From contig QMVZ01000049.1 in the NCBI GenBank assembly GCA_003661365.1, forward strand, positions 1 through 9,621: 9,621 nt of DNA, read 5' to 3'. This DNA is from Thermoproteota archaeon. Its GTDB lineage: Archaea > Korarchaeota > Korarchaeia > Korarchaeales > Korarchaeaceae. The stretch's first letter is position 1, and every line of letters begins with the position of its first letter. Below, piece by piece: positions 6,822 to 9,621 of the stretch. The notes under the pieces are model-generated. The model worked only from the letters and a program-made list of their open reading frames with translations, was not told the origin of the DNA and did not search any database. The position numbers were made by a program, and so were the translations under genes.

Positions 6822-6837
6822 TTATCTTATAAGATAA
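6822..6837. repeat. Perfect 16-base palindrome in front of the zinc-ribbon gene
   Basis: TTATCTTATAAGATAA reads the same on both strands and ends 3 bases before the ATG at 6818. As RNA it would give only a weak A/U stem, so a protein-binding DNA site covering the start region is the likelier role. Its TTATAA core is too close to the ATG to be the TATA box of a leaderless message. Confidence 0.5.
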
Positions 6838-6877
6838 TCATGAAAGCTTCTAATAAAGTTAATCTCTGCGATTGAAG

Positions 6878-6935
6878 GTTCTCAAGATTTATAGAGAACG
6901 TTCTCACGTTCTTGTACTATAGCGCCATAGTTCTC
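6878..6935. promoter_or_regulatory. Promoter of the zinc-ribbon gene with repeated GAGAAC/GTTCTC half-sites
   Basis: On the plus strand GTTCTC occurs at 6878-6883, 6900-6905 and 6930-6935, a near copy GTTCTT at 6908-6913, and the complement GAGAAC at 6894-6899. The last joins the second copy to make a perfect 12-base palindrome (6894-6905). Read on the minus strand, GTTCTC and GAGAAC flank a 10-base spacer starting TATAAATC, which is the best TATA box for the zinc-ribbon gene; it would start transcription near 6865 and give a leader of about 46 bases. A repressor bound to these half-sites would block TBP directly. The layout is seen; the function is inferred. Confidence 0.55.
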
Positions 6936-7360
6936 CAATAAAAAGTAATTCTTGATTTACATATAGCGAAGAAATTCGAAATTCCACTTACATCCCTATC
7001 GAAGATTTCTTTCATAAGTTCAGTTAGTATCTTAATGAAATCGACTTAAGACTAAATTTCCTATGTAAACTAATGGCTCAGCAACTTCCTATTCTTGAGA
7101 AAGCGACGACCTCTATTAAGGTTTGACCTCTGCAGATAACCTTTTTCTAACAATTTAGAAATTTATTCAATTAAGGCGCCTAAAAACCAAAGAATGGATG
7201 CAAGTAGTCCAGAACAACCAATTTTAAGAGGACTTTTGATATCTTCAATGCCCTTTTTAAAAGGAGACTTATTCTAATTTAATATGTTGAACATCAATGG
7301 ATATTTTTTACTATTTCATAAAATTTGTAAAAATATCAAAAAACGCAAAATGATGGTATA
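6936..7360. other. Gene-poor AT-rich interval
   Basis: No complete gene with a plausible start could be supported here on either strand. I see no tRNA-like T-arm, CRISPR repeat pattern or insertion-sequence ends. The notable item is a startless 36-codon minus-strand frame at 7273-7163, listed separately. The rest is AT-rich sequence with scattered stops. Confidence 0.5.
7163..7273 (-). pseudogene. Startless 36-codon open frame, possible remnant of a membrane-protein C-terminus
   Basis: Between an in-frame TAG (7276-7274) and a TAA (7165-7163) the minus strand encodes 36 residues, NKSPFKKGIEDIKSPLKIG followed by CSGLLASILWFLGALIE. The composition, a charged segment followed by a hydrophobic helix, looks like real coding sequence, but the frame has no ATG, GTG or TTG. 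Upstream of the TAG the frame stays open for only about 13 codons, including an ATG that would give MFNILN before the stop. This could be the decayed tail of a small membrane protein, a gene with one nonsense mutation, or chance. I do not recognise the family. Confidence 0.25.
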
Positions 7361-7366
7361 CATACA

Positions 7367-7397
7367 TTTATATATTATGTGCAAGTAATTTTGCACA
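7367..7397 (+). promoter_or_regulatory. Promoter and inverted-repeat operator of the regulator/radical SAM operon
   Basis: TTTATATATTA (7367-7377) is a strong archaeal TATA box. It is followed at once by TGTGCAA (7378-7384), a 6-base spacer GTAATT, and the exact complement TTGCACA (7391-7397). The expected transcription start falls near 7397, inside or at the edge of the repeat, and the ATG is at 7408. A dimeric winged-helix protein bound here would block RNA polymerase. The encoded regulator is the obvious candidate (autoregulation), which is inference. Confidence 0.6.
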
Positions 7398-7407
7398 AGA
7401 TGGTAAG

Positions 7408-7764
7408 ATGAACCTTCCTAAAACGCTATCCGAAAAGCTATTTGCCTCGATCGAGGAGATCCTAAAACTGCCAAAATCAGCCATATATATTCTTCAGGTA
7501 TTATCTAAGGAAAAAGAAGCCACTATTGAGAAATTAATGGAGTTAGCAAATATCTCCAGGAGAACGGCTCACGAATGTCTCAAGAAAATGCGTGATTATG
7601 GTCTAGTAAAAAGAAAAGCCTCTGAAATAGAAGGAAGGCTCAGGTATGTTTATTTCCTCGCTCCTCTCCCTGAAATAATTGAAGTTTTGAGAAAGACTCT
7701 TCAAAGGAAGTTGAAAAATTTGGAAGAGTTACAAAAACGTCTTGGAGATGAGCAAAATGAATGA
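7408..7764 (+). CDS. Winged-helix transcriptional regulator (TrmB/MarR-like)
   Basis: This 118-residue protein has a winged helix-turn-helix at about 23-82: the helix KSAIYILQVLSKEKEATIE, a helix-turn-helix around LMELANISRRTAHECLKKMRDYG, and a wing LVKRKASEIEGRLRYVYFLA. This is the arrangement of archaeal TrmB/MarR-like DNA-binding domains. The rest (about 86-118) is a Lys/Leu/Glu-rich helix suited to coiled-coil dimerisation. There is no C-terminal sugar-binding domain as in full-length TrmB and no cysteine cluster (one Cys, C57), so any effector is not evident. The ATG at 7408 lies 11 bases after the operator-like repeat. The stop overlaps the start of the radical SAM gene (TGA at 7762-7764, ATG at 7757), so the two are co-translated and the regulator probably controls that enzyme and itself. 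Confidence 0.87.
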   Translation: MNLPKTLSEKLFASIEEILKLPKSAIYILQVLSKEKEATIEKLMELANISRRTAHECLKKMRDYGLVKRKASEIEGRLRYVYFLAPLPEIIEVLRKTLQRKLKNLEELQKRLGDEQNE

Positions 7765-9199
7765 TATGGTGGGAGCTGTCGGCACATTTCAAAAGATAAT
7801 TGAAAATCCGATTTCTAAGGGGCTTTTGAGATTTGCGACGGGATATTGTAAAAAAGACGGGATAAGTAGGCTTGATGCGGCATTAAAAGTATATGTTGGC
7901 ATTTTAAGGCCAGAGGATATCTGTGTGCAATGCAGACTTATCTCGAAACTCATATCTACAATCATTCAGAGAGGGGCCAAGTCCTTCGGGGCAGATCCAG
8001 AGGAAGTTAGGAGAAGGATGAAGGATCCTTATTGGAGAAGGGCTTTAGCTAGCGTGGTAAAGGGATTGGCCTATTTTGGGGTTAGAAAACCCTTTGTTCC
8101 TGGCGCTCCCTTCCTTGTGGTTTGGGATGTAACCTATGCCTGCAACTTAAGGTGCAAACACTGCTATGCGAATGCTGGTAAGCCCTTGTACGAAGAGTTG
8201 AGCACTGATGAGGCAAAAAGAGTGATCGATATCCTTGACAGAGCAGGCATCGTTACAATAGCCTGGTCAGGAGGAGAGCCCCTTGTCAGACCGGATATCT
8301 ACGAGTTATCAAAATATGCATCGGATAAAGGGATTTATGTAGCAATGGCTACAAATGGAACCTTAATAGATGAAAAGACTGCGGATAAACTCAAAGCATC
8401 AGGCGTAAGATTTCTGCAAATAAGCTTGGACGGCTTGAATCCAAAAACGCACGATGAATTCAGAGGCATACAAGGAGCTTGGGAGCGTACGGTTGAAGGC
8501 ATCAAGATAGCTGTGAGAAAAGGCTTCTTCGTGAACGTAGCTACAGCAACAACGAGATATAACCTAAAAGAGATCCCGGGCCTTATAGATTTCTGCAACT
8601 CGTTAGGAGTTCAATGGTTCATGATGTACAACTTCGTTCCAACAGGGAGGGGAATATTCATCGAGGAGGAAGATATCAGTCCAGAGGAGAGAGAAGAACT
8701 TCTTAGATTGCTCTGGAAAAAATTAAAGTACAAGGAGAAGGGGATGAAGGTTCAAGTTTTAAGTACCGCGCCCCAATTCGCTAGAGTAGCCTTAGAAGAG
8801 GATAAAGAAGGGTCGCTACTTCCTACCCACTTCTATAATGCTGAATTAGGATCCAAGCTAAGAGGTCTTGCCGACTTCATAGGAGGTTGTGGTGCTGGTC
8901 GTTTCTACTTCGGTATTTGGCCAAACGGGGACATAAGGCCATGTGTTTTCTTCCCATTAAAAATAGGAAATATCTTAGAGATAGGGGAGAATTTTGAGGA
9001 GTGGTGGAGAAATAACCCAGTGCTAAACGATCTAAGAAACAAGGATAAGCTTCAGGAACCATGCGGTTCATGTCGCTTCAGATATGTTTGTGGAGGGTGT
9101 AGAGCGAGGGCTTACGGCTACTTTGGTGACTATATGGCACCAGACCCTGGTTGTATCTTAGCTACTAGGCCTGTCGAGCTGATACAAAAGAAATCCTGA
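7757..9199 (+). CDS. Radical SAM/SPASM protein with cysteine-containing N-terminal region
   Basis: This 480-residue protein (numbered from ATG 7757) has three parts. Residues about 1-115 are a helical N-terminal region with C31, C56 and C59 (CVQC). Residues about 120-330 are the radical SAM barrel, with CNLRCKHC (C129, C133, C136) for the SAM-binding [4Fe-4S] cluster, WSGGEP (170-175), ATNGT (198-202) and ISLDG (222-226). Residues about 375-470 are a SPASM domain with C378, C396, C436, C439, C445, C448 and C466, expected to hold auxiliary clusters. SPASM enzymes modify peptides or proteins or act in heme, heme d1 and PQQ-type cofactor pathways (AnSME, NirJ/AhbC/AhbD, PqqE). The CNLRCKHCYANAG context does not single out one branch. 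ATG 7757 was chosen because GGAG (7744-7747) lies 9 bases upstream; TTG 7742 and ATG 7748 are alternatives. No precursor peptide is evident nearby. Family assignment is firm; the substrate is unknown. Confidence 0.92.
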   Translation: MNDMVGAVGTFQKIIENPISKGLLRFATGYCKKDGISRLDAALKVYVGILRPEDICVQCRLISKLISTIIQRGAKSFGADPEEVRRRMKDPYWRRALASVVKGLAYFGVRKPFVPGAPFLVVWDVTYACNLRCKHCYANAGKPLYEELSTDEAKRVIDILDRAGIVTIAWSGGEPLVRPDIYELSKYASDKGIYVAMATNGTLIDEKTADKLKASGVRFLQISLDGLNPKTHDEFRGIQGAWERTVEGIKIAVRKGFFVNVATATTRYNLKEIPGLIDFCNSLGVQWFMMYNFVPTGRGIFIEEEDISPEEREELLRLLWKKLKYKEKGMKVQVLSTAPQFARVALEEDKEGSLLPTHFYNAELGSKLRGLADFIGGCGAGRFYFGIWPNGDIRPCVFFPLKIGNILEIGENFEEWWRNNPVLNDLRNKDKLQEPCGSCRFRYVCGGCRARAYGYFGDYMAPDPGCILATRPVELIQKKS

Positions 9200-9425
9200 T
9201 TCAAACGTTAAGAAAGATCCAGAGATTGGCTCGACTAACTGCTTCATATGGCCTCGAAAATCAGTAGAGCATGATCAAAACACTTCGGAATATCCAAGAT
9301 AATCAAACCATCCTTTGCGACGCAATGTTTGCAACGAACTTTTCTTATCTTTCCTGTACGCAGATTCATTCACTTCCAATGTTCCCTCTTGAGGAGCCCA
9401 ATGAAGAAGCGACTTTTCTACAAAC
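9200..9425. other. Interval after the radical SAM gene
   Basis: No terminator hairpin is obvious directly after 9199; a pyrimidine-rich stretch on the plus strand (about 9338-9356, CTTTTCTTATCTTTCCTG) could end the transcript. On the minus strand a 53-codon frame opens at TTG 9436 and stops at 9275. It begins WFEFVEKSLLHWAPQEG and is hydrophilic afterwards. It overlaps the end of the hydrophobic frame at 9426 and might be its frameshifted continuation or a chance frame. Confidence 0.3.
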
Positions 9426-9621
9426 TCAAACCACAATGAGGTTTGATTGTTCTAGGAGTAGAAAGAGCATTGAGGCTACAACGGTGAAGTCTACTGTTCT
9501 ATCTTCTGAAAGTCCCAGAAGAACAAGTAAGCTCAGGGCAATGGTTGTTATTAGAAGCGTTACGTGCTTGTTTGTCGCTATGAGGGTTACATAAAGAGAT
9601 ATAATTGTTATCAAGGCTAGA
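9426..9621 (-). pseudogene. Short hydrophobic frame resembling the N-terminus of an ArsB/NhaD-type transporter, possibly truncated
   Basis: A minus-strand frame enters from the right edge and stops at TGA 9428-9426. From the TTG at 9614 it gives 62 residues with two membrane segments, ITIISLYVTLIA and VTLLITTIALSLLVLLGL, then EDRTVDFTVVASMLFLLLE. That order (helix, a basic-residue loop, a long helix, a short acidic loop, V/I-D-F/W and a third helix) resembles the first part of ArsB/NhaD-family ion transporters, which normally run to about 400 residues or more. If so the gene stops at roughly a seventh of full length and is probably decayed. A second frame (9436-9275) starting WFEFVEKSLLHWA could be a frameshifted continuation. 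The resemblance is from memory and weak; a genuine small membrane protein, or the C-terminus of a longer one, is also possible. Confidence 0.35.

Noticed and set aside
7194..7280. 28-codon plus-strand peptide as a possible precursor substrate for the radical SAM enzyme
   Set aside because: It has no clear ribosome site, no Cys or typical core peptide, ends far before the operon promoter, and is antisense to the startless minus frame.
6838..7407. tRNA, CRISPR or C/D-box RNA in the central gap
   Set aside because: No T-arm consensus, no regularly spaced repeats, and no convincing C and D box pair at proper spacing were found on reading both strands.
8335..8598. 87-codon minus-strand frame
   Set aside because: Antisense to the radical SAM core motifs; a shadow frame.
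9271..9594. 107-codon plus-strand frame at the right edge
   Set aside because: Antisense to the hydrophobic minus frame; Ser/Thr/Arg-rich composition, no domain pattern, and no clear ribosome site.

Overview
The window looks archaeal, probably from a thermophile. Candidate TATA boxes sit about 24-26 bases upstream of several starts, often with almost no leader. TTG starts are used alongside ATG, GGAGG/GGTG-type Shine-Dalgarno sites are present, arginine is mostly AGA/AGG, and the proteins are rich in Lys/Glu/Ile. The closest relatives I recall for several proteins are archaeal (for example the MJ0936-type phosphodiesterase). I cannot fix the phylum; a crenarchaeal, korarchaeal or related lineage is possible.

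Layout. The left edge (1-125, minus) holds the N-terminus of an unrecognised protein, divergent from a plus-strand gene (333-1223) for a small alpha/alpha-toroid protein of the prenyltransferase/terpene-cyclase repeat type. That gene converges, with a 4-base overlap, on a minus-strand block covering 6319-1220. The block contains a thiamine-type ABC importer (binding protein, fused double permease, ATPase), then ammonia-dependent NAD synthetase (nadE), then an MJ0936/YfcE-like phosphodiesterase. Upstream of the importer, also on the minus strand, is a small zinc-ribbon protein with a DUF4342-like domain (6818-6498).

Between 6838 and 7407 there is about 570 bases without a clear gene. It holds the zinc-ribbon promoter with a cluster of GAGAAC/GTTCTC half-sites, a startless 36-codon open frame that may be a gene remnant, and the promoter of the next operon with a 7+6+7 inverted repeat. 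That plus-strand operon encodes a 118-residue winged-helix regulator and a 480-residue radical SAM/SPASM protein of unknown substrate, overlapping by 8 bases. The right edge (9621-9426, minus) has a short hydrophobic frame resembling the first part of an ArsB/NhaD-type ion transporter but ending early, so it may be decayed.

How the genes fit together. The central block is cofactor supply: thiamine capture and import plus the last step of NAD synthesis. The regulator/radical SAM pair looks like a self-contained, self-regulated enzyme unit. The least explained parts are the radical SAM protein with its cysteine-containing N-terminal region, the operator-like repeats on both sides of the central gap, and the zinc-ribbon/DUF4342 protein.
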